Source: Bacteroidetes bacterium MED-G20 (GTDB lineage Bacteria; Bacteroidota; Bacteroidia; Flavobacteriales_D; Parvicellaceae). From it: 34,667 bases of DNA. Position 1 is the first letter of the stretch; every line of letters starts with the position of its first letter. The notes beneath the pieces were generated by a model that saw only the letters and a list, made by a program, of their open reading frames with translations, did no database searches and had not been told where the DNA came from. The position numbers and the translations under genes are program-made. Location of the stretch: NCBI GenBank assembly GCA_905181675.1, contig CAJIYZ010000071.1, positions 1-34,667 on the forward strand, read 5' to 3'. This document shows positions 8,511-17,249 of the stretch, in pieces.

Positions 8511-10408
8511 AGTTTTATAACCCTAAGTTTTTCTACTTTATCTCCAAACTTTACTTTTAGTAGATAAATCCCTTTTTTGAAATTTATTAAAGAGATTTTA
8601 TCTCCAATTTGATAAGATATATATTTTCCATTTACATCGTAAATATATGTTTCAAAAGGGCCTTTGGAAGATTTAGATTTTAATTGTAGATAATCAATAG
8701 TTGCCGTAGGGTATGCATATATCAATTGTTCTTTCAATGTATTGTAACCACTTAGGCTCTCTCCATTATATGCACCAATATTTGGAAGTAAACTATTGGA
8801 AACAAGATTTCCAAAATAATCCTTTCCACCATTATTATTTAAATAATTTGTAGAATCATTACTTCCTGAAATTAGTTTTCCATTACCAATGGCTATGCTG
8901 CTATTTTGGATTTTATAAAATAAAGGATTATTTACACCTTGATTAAAAGAATTAACTAGCTGTGGGTTTTCAAATATGGCATTATTCATTAAATCGCTAT
9001 CTAAATCTAATCGGGAAGAATCGTAAAAAATATTGTGACTTATATTTAAAATATTTGAGGTGTTTTGTAAAAGAGTTGGAATTTTATTTCCATAGCTACC
9101 AACGTAAATTAGATTATTATAAAGATGGACATCTCCTATATTTGGCCAAAAATATATTTCAGGATTCAGACTATCATTTACAAATATGGTATTGTTATAA
9201 ATAAAACTTCCTACGTTAGGGCATCTTGGACCCGATCCGCAAAAATTAGATATCCAAAATATTTTTCCTTTTTTATCCCAAGAAGAATTGTTGGGGTCTA
9301 ACCTGTACCCGTCGTTAACACTAATATTGTATCTATAACCACAGTTTATATTATCTCCTAAAATCTCAGCAAAACCTCCTTCGTTATTATAGCTATAGTT
9401 GTACTGAAATACAACATTTTCATTGCCATAATCTATATGAGCACCGTAAGAATCTTGTGGCCCATGTGCATTCATGAAATAATTGTGCTGTACAATTACA
9501 TCTTTACAATCAAAAGTCCATAAGCCACTTCCTCTTTTCCACATTCTCGGATCAATACTTGAGCCAGAATGATTAAATGAAGAATTTTGAACTAGTATAT
9601 TTTTGGACTTATTGGGGACAAAACCAGACCCACCAGTATCTTCAAAATTACACTCCAAAATATTAATGTTTGAATTTTTTACAGAGTCAATCCCGTTTAA
9701 TCCTAAAGATTTTACCCATATTCCATAATGACCTGTTTTAGAAATATCACAATTATAAATTTTCAAATCAGAAATTCTATTATATAAAAAACTTAAGGTA
9801 TCAGACTGTGATTCAATTTTAATTCCATAACCTTTGTGAATATTTTGACTCAATACTGGACTAGGGTAGATATCGTGTATTTTTAAATTATTAAAAGAAA
9901 AACCAGTTAAAGACTTAGATGTTGCAACAATTTTAATTCCAAAACGAACATTTTTTCCAGATCCCCAAGTGTTTGATGCCCCAGAAAAACCAGCAAGCAA
10001 CTTTATATTTCCTAATGAGTCAAGATGGGAGTTTTCATTGAAAATATCTAAGTTATTTATACTAATAAACTCATTATTAAATAACAAAATACAAGATTGA
10101 TAGCCGTCACCATTAATACTAGCTTTATCAAGTCCACCATAAGTATCTACAACAATTGGATGTGATGAATCGCCAGAACCTTTTAACCAGAACATTCCTA
10201 GAAAAGTATCTCCTGACTTAAATAAAATAGAGTCCCCAGGAAAGAAATTAAAAGTATTGAGTCTAGAAATAGATTTTATAGGCGTTTGCGAACTAAGTCC
10301 AGAATTTGTATCGTTTCCCAGAGAATTGCTTACAAAATAAGTAGATGCATTTAGATTTAGACATCTAGAAAGTAAGAAAACAATATATATATATTTTAGA
10401 AATCGCAT
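8507..10408 (-). CDS. secreted right-handed beta-helix protein with T9SS sorting domain
   Basis: 633 residues. The N-terminus (MRFLKYIYIVFLLSRCLNLN) is a signal peptide. The body (about 30-530) has many short strands with recurrent Asn and aromatic residues (e.g. INNLDIFN, IHDIYPSP, NILVQNSSFNHSG, VVFQYNYSYNNEGG), the pattern of parallel beta-helix (PbH1) repeats seen in polysaccharide lyases and epimerases. The last 75 or so residues (YIYDVNGKYIS, FKKGIYLLKV, KLRVIKL) form a T9SS type A sorting domain, so the protein should cross the outer membrane and be surface-attached or released. A polysaccharide target is likely for the fold, but no catalytic residues can be assigned. It is transcribed alone, convergent with the SLC13-type transporter. 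Confidence 0.87.
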   Translation of the reverse strand: MRFLKYIYIVFLLSRCLNLNASTYFVSNSLGNDTNSGLSSQTPIKSISRLNTFNFFPGDSILFKSGDTFLGMFWLKGSGDSSHPIVVDTYGGLDKASINGDGYQSCILLFNNEFISINNLDIFNENSHLDSLGNIKLLAGFSGASNTWGSGKNVRFGIKIVATSKSLTGFSFNNLKIHDIYPSPVLSQNIHKGYGIKIESQSDTLSFLYNRISDLKIYNCDISKTGHYGIWVKSLGLNGIDSVKNSNINILECNFEDTGGSGFVPNKSKNILVQNSSFNHSGSSIDPRMWKRGSGLWTFDCKDVIVQHNYFMNAHGPQDSYGAHIDYGNENVVFQYNYSYNNEGGFAEILGDNINCGYRYNISVNDGYRLDPNNSSWDKKGKIFWISNFCGSGPRCPNVGSFIYNNTIFVNDSLNPEIYFWPNIGDVHLYNNLIYVGSYGNKIPTLLQNTSNILNISHNIFYDSSRLDLDSDLMNNAIFENPQLVNSFNQGVNNPLFYKIQNSSIAIGNGKLISGSNDSTNYLNNNGGKDYFGNLVSNSLLPNIGAYNGESLSGYNTLKEQLIYAYPTATIDYLQLKSKSSKGPFETYIYDVNGKYISYQIGDKISLINFKKGIYLLKVKFGDKVEKLRVIKL

Positions 10409-10519
10409 AATTATTTGAAAAAAGCTTTAATAGTTAGAAAAGCTCATTTGTTTATACTAATATACATAGTTGAAAAGAAATAAGAAGAAGGAAATATTAT
10501 GTGGTTTAAATTATCTGAA

Positions 10520-13500
10520 TTAATTAACCATTTGCCAAGTTCCACTACTAATTAATGGTTCTGCTTGTTTAAACTTCATTTCTTTGGTTTCGCCATTTTG
10601 AAGATTTAAAATTTTAACCCTTTCATTTCTGCCAGGTTTTTTAGCAACCATTACCGGAGCATGTTTTACTGGTTGTCCAGATTGGTTCTGCTGAGCCATT
10701 TCACTATTCATTCTTGTAGATTGAGCAACGTCTTCTCTGCCAGCTTTTAACTTGCTAAAGTCTTGTTTTGGTCTTGGACTACTTTCTGAAGATAGAGTTT
10801 CTTCGTTAGGGTCATGAAGTTGGGCTTTCATTAAAAATGAAATAATATCTCTATTCATTTTGTCCATCATGGACTGAAATAGTTCGTAACCTTCTAACTT
10901 ATATATAAGAAGAGGATCTTTCTGTTCGTACTGAGCATGGTAAACACTTTGCTTAAGAAAATCCATCTCTCTTAAATGTTCTTTCCATTCGTTGTCAATA
11001 AATGCAAGAGTGATATTTCTCTCTAAAGCTTTTAAAGCTTCTGAACCTTCTGTTTCATATACTTTACTAAGTTTTGCAACTACTTTCATTGCTCTTCTCC
11101 CATCTGTAAATGGAATCACAATGTTTTCTATTTTATCAGATGGGTTTTCGTGAATGTTTTTAATTACTGGAAAAACATTTGCTTTGATGTTTTCAGCTTT
11201 TCTTAGATATTTTTCTTTCGCCTCCTTGTACAATTCTTCAGTAAGAATATTGGCATCTTTTTCTAAAAATTCTTTTTCATTAAAAGGAGATTCAATTCCA
11301 AAACTTGTAATGACATTATAATTAAAATCTTCGAAATCAGAGTTTTGTTGCGAATTAACAACTGTTGTATTACAGATATCATATATCATGTTATCTATAT
11401 CAAGATCTAGTTTATCCCCGAACAAAGCATTTTTTCTACGATTGTAAATAGCAGTTCTTTGACTATTCATTACATCGTCAAACTCCAATAATCTTTTTCT
11501 AATACCAAAATTATTTTCCTCCACTTTCTTTTGAGCTCTTTCAATAGATTTGGTAATCATAGAGTGTTGAATTACTTCCCCTTCTTTATGGCCCATTCTG
11601 TCCATCATTTTAGCAATTCTCTCGGAACCAAAAAGTCTCATTAGATTATCTTCAAGTGAAACAAAAAACTGGGTAGAACCTGGGTCACCTTGTCTCCCAG
11701 ACCTTCCTCTAAGCTGTCTATCTACTCTTCTGGAGTCGTGTCTTTCGGTTCCTATTATTGCTAATCCCCCTTGTTCTTTAACTCCATCTCCAAGCTTAAT
11801 ATCTGTTCCTCTTCCCGCCATATTCGTGGCAATAGTTACGGTTCCTGGCTTTCCAGCTTCAGTAACTACCTCTGCTTCTTTTTGGTGCAATTTCGCGTTT
11901 AAAACCTGATGAGGTAATTTTTTTAACTTCAACAATCTTGATAGAAGCTCTGACACTTCAACAGATGTAGTTCCAACTAAAACAGGTCTGCCATTAGAAC
12001 GGATTTTTTCAATTTCTTCAATAATTGCTTGGTACTTTTCTCTAGCAGTTTTATAAACTAAATCATTTTGATCATCTCTTACTAATGGTTTATTAGTTTT
12101 AACTGCAACAACATCTAGTTTGTAAATATCCCAAAGTTCTTTGGCTTCCGTCTCGGCCGTACCAGTCATTCCCGCCAATTTGTGGTACATTCTAAAATAG
12201 TTCTGAAGAGTAATAGTTGCATAGGTTTGAGACGCAGCTTCTACCTTAACATTTTCTTTAGCTTCAATTGCCTGATGAAGACCATCAGAATATCTTCTAC
12301 CATCCATGATTCTTCCAGTCTGTTCATCAACTATCTTCACTTTATTCTCCATTACTACGTACTCGATATCTTTTTCAAATAAGGAATATGCTTTTAGCAA
12401 TTGGTTCATAGAGTGGATTCTTTCGGCTTTTATAGTGTAATCAGACATCATTTGGTCTTTCAACTCTACTCTTTTTTGAGCATCGGGTGTTTTTTGTTCT
12501 ATTTCAACAACTTTTGCACCAATATCTGGAAGAATATAAAATTCAGGATCGTTTTCGCCAGATATTAAATCAATTCCTTTTTCTGTTAAGTCTATGGTAT
12601 TGTTTTTTTCATCAATTACAAAATACAGTAATTCATCTGCTTTAGGCATTTCCTTAGCATTGTCTTGTAAATAAAAATTTTCTGTTTTTTGTAAATGAAT
12701 TTTAACTCCTGGCTCACTTAAATATTTTATTAAAACCTTACTTTTTGGTAGTCCTCTAAATGATCTGAAAAGTGACAAACAACCTTCTTCGAATAAAATT
12801 TTTTGTTGTTTTTTATCTACTCCTTCTTGTTCCGATTTAGCAATCTTAGTTTTTGCTTCGGTTAATAACCCATTGACTAATTTTTTCTGAAAATCAACTA
12901 GCTTCTCTATTTTCGGTTTCAGGGCAACATACTCTTGTTGGTCTCCTTTTGGGACAGGGCCAGAAATAATTAATGGTGTTCTCGCATCGTCAATTAGAAC
13001 AGAATCTACTTCGTCAATAATTGCGTAATGATGCTTTCTCTGAACCAAACCTTCAGTTTCAGAAACCATGTTATCTCTTAAATAATCAAACCCAAATTCA
13101 TTATTAGTTCCAAATGTAATGTCGGCGTTGTAAGCTTTTATTCTTTCTGGAGAATGCGGTTGGTACAAGTCTATACAGTCTACCGTTAAGCCATGAAATT
13201 GATATATAGGTCCCATCCATTGGGCATCTCTTTTAGCCAAATAATCATTTACTGTAATTACATGGACCCCTTTTCCAACCAAAGCATTAAGATAAACAGG
13301 TAAAGTAGCAACTAATGTTTTACCCTCTCCGGTCATCATTTCTGCAATTTTACCTTTATGCAGAGCCGCCCCCCCCATAAGCTGAACATCGTAATGAACC
13401 ATTGACCATTCTACTGGTGTTCCTGCAGCATCCCAAGAATTTTTCCAAATAGCATGGTCTCCATCGATTTCTACAACATCTAATTTTTGAGAAAGTTCAT

Positions 13501-13906
13501 GGTCATTTTCGTTGGCTTTCACTTTTAGATGACCATTTTCAGACAATCTTCTTGCAGTTTCTTTAACCACAGCAAATGCATCTGGCATAATTTCTAAAAG
13601 TGTAGACTCAATTGTTTCATTTTCTTGAATCTCAAGCTCATCAATTTTATCATAAATAGCTTCTTTTTCTGAAATGTCTAAATCAGAATTTGCTTTTACT
13701 TTAAGATCCTTTATTTCGATTTGAATAGATTCACATGAATTAGCTAAAGTTTTTTTGAAATCATCAGTCTTTATTCTAAGCTCATCATCGCTAATGTTAA
13801 TTAGTTTTTCAGAAAATTGATTAGTATCACCAACTACAGGAAAAAGCTCGTCAAGATCTTTTTGATTTTTATCACCAAATAATTTTTTTAGAATACCATC
13901 AAACAT
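10520..13906 (-). CDS. secA: preprotein translocase ATPase SecA
   Basis: 1128 residues, longer than E. coli SecA (901) but usual for Bacteroidota. Walker A is TGEGKT (192-197) and the DEAD-like box is DEVD (298-301), followed by DDARTPLIISG. Later come GRGTDIKLG and the motif VI region with RQLRGRSGRQGDPG. A long insertion follows the DEVD motif (about 320-440, Lys-rich with a helical look). The C-terminus lacks the CxCx8CH zinc knuckle and instead ends in a basic tail beginning GRNERVKI and finishing GTWQMVN, as I recall for flavobacterial SecA. SecA drives Sec-dependent export, the first step for every signal-peptide protein in this window, including the T9SS cargo. It has its own likely promoter at 13926-13958. 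Confidence 0.98.
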   Translation of the reverse strand: MFDGILKKLFGDKNQKDLDELFPVVGDTNQFSEKLINISDDELRIKTDDFKKTLANSCESIQIEIKDLKVKANSDLDISEKEAIYDKIDELEIQENETIESTLLEIMPDAFAVVKETARRLSENGHLKVKANENDHELSQKLDVVEIDGDHAIWKNSWDAAGTPVEWSMVHYDVQLMGGAALHKGKIAEMMTGEGKTLVATLPVYLNALVGKGVHVITVNDYLAKRDAQWMGPIYQFHGLTVDCIDLYQPHSPERIKAYNADITFGTNNEFGFDYLRDNMVSETEGLVQRKHHYAIIDEVDSVLIDDARTPLIISGPVPKGDQQEYVALKPKIEKLVDFQKKLVNGLLTEAKTKIAKSEQEGVDKKQQKILFEEGCLSLFRSFRGLPKSKVLIKYLSEPGVKIHLQKTENFYLQDNAKEMPKADELLYFVIDEKNNTIDLTEKGIDLISGENDPEFYILPDIGAKVVEIEQKTPDAQKRVELKDQMMSDYTIKAERIHSMNQLLKAYSLFEKDIEYVVMENKVKIVDEQTGRIMDGRRYSDGLHQAIEAKENVKVEAASQTYATITLQNYFRMYHKLAGMTGTAETEAKELWDIYKLDVVAVKTNKPLVRDDQNDLVYKTAREKYQAIIEEIEKIRSNGRPVLVGTTSVEVSELLSRLLKLKKLPHQVLNAKLHQKEAEVVTEAGKPGTVTIATNMAGRGTDIKLGDGVKEQGGLAIIGTERHDSRRVDRQLRGRSGRQGDPGSTQFFVSLEDNLMRLFGSERIAKMMDRMGHKEGEVIQHSMITKSIERAQKKVEENNFGIRKRLLEFDDVMNSQRTAIYNRRKNALFGDKLDLDIDNMIYDICNTTVVNSQQNSDFEDFNYNVITSFGIESPFNEKEFLEKDANILTEELYKEAKEKYLRKAENIKANVFPVIKNIHENPSDKIENIVIPFTDGRRAMKVVAKLSKVYETEGSEALKALERNITLAFIDNEWKEHLREMDFLKQSVYHAQYEQKDPLLIYKLEGYELFQSMMDKMNRDIISFLMKAQLHDPNEETLSSESSPRPKQDFSKLKAGREDVAQSTRMNSEMAQQNQSGQPVKHAPVMVAKKPGRNERVKILNLQNGETKEMKFKQAEPLISSGTWQMVN

Positions 13907-13925
13907 TTTACCAATTTTCGGAAAA

Positions 13926-13958
13926 CAAAAATAGTTGAATAGTTGGAACTATTAGCAA
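13926..13958 (-). promoter_or_regulatory. Bacteroidota-type promoter of secA
   Basis: On the minus strand TATTTTTG (13933-13926) matches TAnnTTTG, with a TTG (13958-13956) 22 bases upstream as a possible -33 element. The secA ATG follows 19 bases downstream. It lies between the DUF2795 gene and secA, so secA need not depend on read-through. Confidence 0.45.
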
Positions 13959-14000
13959 GAATAATTTTAAAAAAAACAATGAATAAAAGAAAAGAAGGTT

Positions 14001-14222
14001 TTAGTATTCGTCTTCGTTAAAAAAGAAGTCATCTTTTGTTGGATAATCTGGCCAAATTTCTTCAATTGCATCATAAATTTCACCTTCATCTTCAATTGCT
14101 TGAAGATTCTCAACAACTTCCAACGGGGATCCTGTCCTCATCGCAAAATCAATTAGCTCATCTTTGGCAGCTGGCCAAGGAGCATCTTCTAAATATCTAG
14201 CAAGTTCTAAAGTCCAATACAT
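14001..14222 (-). CDS. DUF2795 family small acidic protein
   Basis: 73 residues from MYWTLELARYLEDAPWPAAK; this start matches how homologues begin. An upstream in-frame extension to 14246 would cross the likely promoter and has no family support. The product is acidic and rich in Glu and Asp, with the DUF2795-type segments WPAAKDELIDFA, PLEVVENLQ and EIWPDYP, and a very acidic tail. No catalytic motif is visible and the function is unknown. From memory, Bacteroidota genomes often carry it near secA and the cobalamin adenosyltransferase, as here. It has the best promoter match in the window just upstream (14244-14273), which suggests substantial expression. Confidence 0.88.
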   Translation of the reverse strand: MYWTLELARYLEDAPWPAAKDELIDFAMRTGSPLEVVENLQAIEDEGEIYDAIEEIWPDYPTKDDFFFNEDEY

Positions 14223-14243
14223 AAAAACGTTTATAAGAATTGC

Positions 14244-14273
14244 CAAAAGTAATTTTTTTAATGACTCAGCAAA
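14244..14273 (-). promoter_or_regulatory. Bacteroidota-type promoter of the DUF2795 gene
   Basis: On the minus strand TTTG (14273-14270), an 18-base spacer and TACTTTTG (14251-14244) match both halves of the Bacteroidota consensus TTTG-N17-23-TAnnTTTG. The ATG is 21 bases downstream. This is the most complete promoter match seen in the window. Confidence 0.6.
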
Positions 14274-14296
14274 GAGTTTTCAAAAAAATTATTTAT

Positions 14297-14857
14297 TTAT
14301 TTACTATTGTTTTTGGTTGGAATCCATGGTTTCTCAGGGATATTTAGGTCAAACAGCACCTTTCTTGATAAAACAAATAAAAAATCAGAAAGCCTATTTA
14401 AGTATTTTATTATGATTGAATTAACTTTTTGAATTTCTGAAGTTTCTATGGTTAATCTTTCTGCTCTTCTACAAACACATCTTGCAAGATGACAGTAAGA
14501 AGATATTGAGTGACCTCCTGGCAAAACAAAATTTTTCATTTCGGGAAGGATTTCTTGCATGCCATCAATAGATTTCTCTAGTTCTAAAATAGGATTTTCA
14601 GTCAGTTTTGGAAGATGTACCATCATTTTTTCATTGTCCCCAGTAGCTAAATAAGATCCTATAGTAAATAATTCTTCTTGAATTTTAACAAGTATTTCAG
14701 CTTCTTTAGTCTCAATATTGTCTTTTATTAACCCAATCCAAGAATTTAGCTCGTCAATGGTTCCATAAGCTTGAATACTTAAATGATGTTTTTTAACTCT
14801 TTCTCCACCAAATAAAGAAGTTTCTCCTTGATCTCCAGATTTTGTATAGATTTTCAT
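14297..14857 (-). CDS. PduO-type ATP:cob(I)alamin adenosyltransferase
   Basis: 186 residues, the usual size for the single-domain PduO-type enzyme. It begins KIYTKSGDQGETSLFGG, the phosphate-binding N-terminal loop. YGTIDELNSWIG and LPGGHSISSYCHLARCVCRR follow, with YLNRLSDFLFVLSR near the end; all are conserved parts of the active-site helical bundle. It transfers the adenosyl group of ATP to cob(I)alamin, making the coenzyme for mutases such as methylmalonyl-CoA mutase. No B12 riboswitch is present. The start codon overlaps the stop of the dusB-like gene (ATGA), so the two are co-translated. Nothing in the sequence links their functions. Confidence 0.95.
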   Translation of the reverse strand: MKIYTKSGDQGETSLFGGERVKKHHLSIQAYGTIDELNSWIGLIKDNIETKEAEILVKIQEELFTIGSYLATGDNEKMMVHLPKLTENPILELEKSIDGMQEILPEMKNFVLPGGHSISSYCHLARCVCRRAERLTIETSEIQKVNSIIIKYLNRLSDFLFVLSRKVLFDLNIPEKPWIPTKNNSK

Positions 14858-15843
14858 ATTAGTTCTAATTCAAATTGATTTACAATTCCGTTTAACACTT
14901 CAAATAATTCATCTTTAGATTCCAAAGTAACTAATTGTGTTCTAATTGGTTTAAAATTGGGTATACCTTTGAAATAATTTGCATAATGTCTTCTCATCTC
15001 GACAATTCCTACCCTATCTCCTTTCCATCTAATGCTAAAATCTAAATGTTCTTTAACAACTTTCACTCTTTCTTCTAGTGAAGGCATAGCCAAATTATTT
15101 CCTGTTTTTAAAAAATGTTTTATTTGATTAAAAAACCAAGGATTCCCAATACTTGCTCTTCCAATCATAATTCCATCAACACCGTAAGTATTTTTATATC
15201 TTAAAGCTTTTTCAGGTGAATTTATATCTCCATTACCAAATACTGGAATATGCATTCTAGGGTTGTTTTTAACTTCCGAAATTAATGACCAATCTGCTTC
15301 TCCCTTATACATTTGAGAACGAGTTCTTCCATGAATGGAAATCGCTTTAATACCTACGTCTTGTAGTCTCTCTGCTGCATCAACAATATACTTTGAATTT
15401 TCATCCCAGCCCAGCCTAGTTTTAACAGTGACTGGGAGACTTGTTGAATTGACAATTTCTTTAGTCATTTCTACCATCTTAGGTATATCTTGAAGAATTC
15501 CTGCTCCAGCACCTTTACATGCTACTTTTTTAACTGGACAACCATAATTTATATCAATAATATCAGGATTTGCCTTCTCACACATTTCTGTTGCTTCACG
15601 CATTGAAGAAATCTCTGAACCAAAAATCTGAATTCCAATTGGTCTTTCATACTCAAAAATATCAAGCTTTTGTACACTTTTAACAGCATCTCTAATTAAA
15701 CCTTCAGAAGATATGAATTCTGTATACATCATATCAGCACCATATTTTTTACATAAAGCTCTAAAAGGGGGATCACTTACGTCCTCCATTGGCGCTAACA
15801 ATAGCGGGAAATCTCCCAAAGATATGTCACCTATTTTTACCAT
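14854..15843 (-). CDS. dusB: tRNA-dihydrouridine synthase (DusB type)
   Basis: 329 residues, full length. An FMN-binding TIM barrel is shown by LLLAPMEDVSDPPFRALC (14-31). The active-site block NYGCPVKKVACKGAGAG carries the catalytic Cys C102. VKTRLGWD, SIHGRTRSQMYKG and GNGDI...GIMIGRASIGNPW follow in family order. The enzyme reduces uridines in the D-loop of tRNA with NADPH. I call it DusB because it resembles the single Dus of Firmicutes and Bacteroidota, but position specificity (U20 or others) is not readable. It is the first gene of a unit with the cobalamin adenosyltransferase and is divergent from the CPBP protease gene across a 48-base gap. Confidence 0.94.
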   Translation of the reverse strand: MVKIGDISLGDFPLLLAPMEDVSDPPFRALCKKYGADMMYTEFISSEGLIRDAVKSVQKLDIFEYERPIGIQIFGSEISSMREATEMCEKANPDIIDINYGCPVKKVACKGAGAGILQDIPKMVEMTKEIVNSTSLPVTVKTRLGWDENSKYIVDAAERLQDVGIKAISIHGRTRSQMYKGEADWSLISEVKNNPRMHIPVFGNGDINSPEKALRYKNTYGVDGIMIGRASIGNPWFFNQIKHFLKTGNNLAMPSLEERVKVVKEHLDFSIRWKGDRVGIVEMRRHYANYFKGIPNFKPIRTQLVTLESKDELFEVLNGIVNQFELELI

Positions 15844-15853
15844 AAGTTTTTTG

Positions 15854-15861
15854 CAAAGTTA
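15854..15861 (-). promoter_or_regulatory. -7 element upstream of dusB
   Basis: TAACTTTG on the minus strand matches TAnnTTTG exactly, with only 10 bases before the dusB ATG. No -33 TTTG is seen at the right spacing. The whole divergent gap is 48 bases, so any promoter must lie here or in the neighbouring gene. Confidence 0.4.
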
Positions 15862-15891
15862 TGCATTAACAACTAATTACTATATTTCGGG

Positions 15892-16800
15892 ATGAAAAAT
15901 AAAAATTTGCTTCCAGTTAGAAATCATATTGGATTAATTTTTTTGTTTATTACCATTGTTCTTACATCATTTATTATTTTTCAAATGATAGCGGTAGGGT
16001 TTATTGATGTAATTTGGGATATAAATACCGCACAAATATCTACAGATATAGAAACTAAAGAGTTTAAATTTATTTATGCTCACAAAGCATGGGCATTTTT
16101 TAGTCAACTAGGAATATTTTTAGTACCATCTGTTATTTTCTTATTTCTTATTAAAACTTTTTCTGTTAATTATAAAAAACCTAGTAAAAAGGACCTTGGA
16201 AAATGTTTAATGTACTTTATTGTTTTATTAGGGTTTGCTCAACTGTTATTGTTAATATCTAGTTATATAGGCTACGATTTTCTTCCATTTGAAATAAAAA
16301 ACTTTCTTAAAGAACAACAGGAATTGAATTCTAAACTTCAAGAAGGTTTTATTTCACAGGGGTTAATAAGTTTTTCATTTAATATTTTATTGCTTTCTAT
16401 CCTGCCTGCGATTGGAGAAGAGTTATTTTTTAGAGGGATTTTACAAAAGATATGCATTGGCATTTTTAAAAATAATATTGCCGGAATTTTAGTTACTTCA
16501 CTAGTTTTTGGAATTCTTCATTTTCAAATTGAGAATTTACTTTCCATAATATTTGCCAGTATTTTGTTGGGGTTAATTTATGACTACAGCAAAAATATTT
16601 TACTGACTATAATATTACATTTTGGATTCAATCTTTTTTCATTAATAAGCATGCAAGCTCTAAAAAATGAATTTATTTCTGAAAATGAACTAGAATATTT
16701 TTTCAATTATATAATGATTCCGCTTGGAATTGGGATGTTGACTTACTTGGTAATAAAAAAAATATTTTGGAAAAAGGATTTACTTCTCTCTGTTGACTGA
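15892..16800 (+). CDS. CPBP-family intramembrane glutamic endopeptidase
   Basis: 302 residues with about eight predicted membrane segments. The three CPBP (Rce1-like, formerly abortive-infection) motifs are present: EELFFRGIL with E176, E177 and R181; FGILHFQ with H210; and ILHFGFNLFSL with H243 and N247. All catalytic positions are intact, so it should be an active membrane protease. Its substrate is unknown. It stands alone on the plus strand, divergent from dusB and tail-to-tail with the second exbD gene, with a 21-base overlap of coding sequence. A TATATTTC box ends 3 bases before its ATG, which may mean a leaderless transcript. Confidence 0.92.
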   Translation: MKNKNLLPVRNHIGLIFLFITIVLTSFIIFQMIAVGFIDVIWDINTAQISTDIETKEFKFIYAHKAWAFFSQLGIFLVPSVIFLFLIKTFSVNYKKPSKKDLGKCLMYFIVLLGFAQLLLLISSYIGYDFLPFEIKNFLKEQQELNSKLQEGFISQGLISFSFNILLLSILPAIGEELFFRGILQKICIGIFKNNIAGILVTSLVFGILHFQIENLLSIIFASILLGLIYDYSKNILLTIILHFGFNLFSLISMQALKNEFISENELEYFFNYIMIPLGIGMLTYLVIKKIFWKKDLLLSVD

Positions 16801-17241
16801 ATAAACAACTTTAAAAGCCTCAGCCTCTTTTAGCTCGTCATGAACTTTTCTAACAATCCTCATCTCAGTTTTTTTATCCACTTTAAAAACATTAAAAAAA
16901 CGGGAGTCCCAAACTTGTGAATACTCAGGGTTTTTTCTAAGTTTTGTTAAGTAATCTTTAATTTCTGAATAGTCGTTTATTAAATCATCGTCTAATTGAA
17001 CTCTAAAATCGTCTACTTTACCGGGAACTCTTCCAATCCAAAAATAAGAAGCTTTAATGTTTTTTTCTAAATCAATAGTTTCTTTAATTGCAACTTTATC
17101 TATCTCCAATTTTTTAGACTCTTTCTCTTTAAAGACTGTAGTTACCATAAAAAAGAAGAGTAACATAAATACAATATCTGGCAATGCCGCTGTTGATATT
17201 GCTGGATCTTTTCTTTTTTTACCTTTTGAAAATTTAGACAT
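16780..17241 (-). CDS. ExbD/TolR-type biopolymer transport protein (second copy)
   Basis: 153 residues. A basic cytoplasmic N-terminus (SKFSKGKKRKD) precedes one membrane helix (about 21-37). That helix carries the conserved Asp D22, which lines the proton path in ExbD/TolR. A periplasmic domain of about 110 residues follows, ending KVVYSVNREK. With ExbB, ExbD uses the proton gradient to energise TonB-like proteins for outer-membrane uptake, or related machines. It starts 8 bases after the larger ExbD gene ends and is last in the cluster. Its 3' end overlaps the convergent CPBP gene. TolR cannot be excluded, but the neighbours favour ExbD. Confidence 0.9.
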   Translation of the reverse strand: MSKFSKGKKRKDPAISTAALPDIVFMLLFFFMVTTVFKEKESKKLEIDKVAIKETIDLEKNIKASYFWIGRVPGKVDDFRVQLDDDLINDYSEIKDYLTKLRKNPEYSQVWDSRFFNVFKVDKKTEMRIVRKVHDELKEAEAFKVVYSVNREK

Positions 17242-17249
17242 AATAAGTT

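Noticed and set aside
8962-9204. Open frame on the plus strand inside the beta-helix gene
   Set aside because: Its product has no recognisable features and lies wholly within a well-supported gene; a shadow frame.
14297-14857. Cobalamin riboswitch for the adenosyltransferase gene
   Set aside because: The gene start overlaps the dusB stop, leaving no untranslated space for a riboswitch.
15892-16800. CPBP protease as an abortive-infection defence gene
   Set aside because: The family was once labelled abortive infection, but it stands alone here between housekeeping genes with no defence partner.
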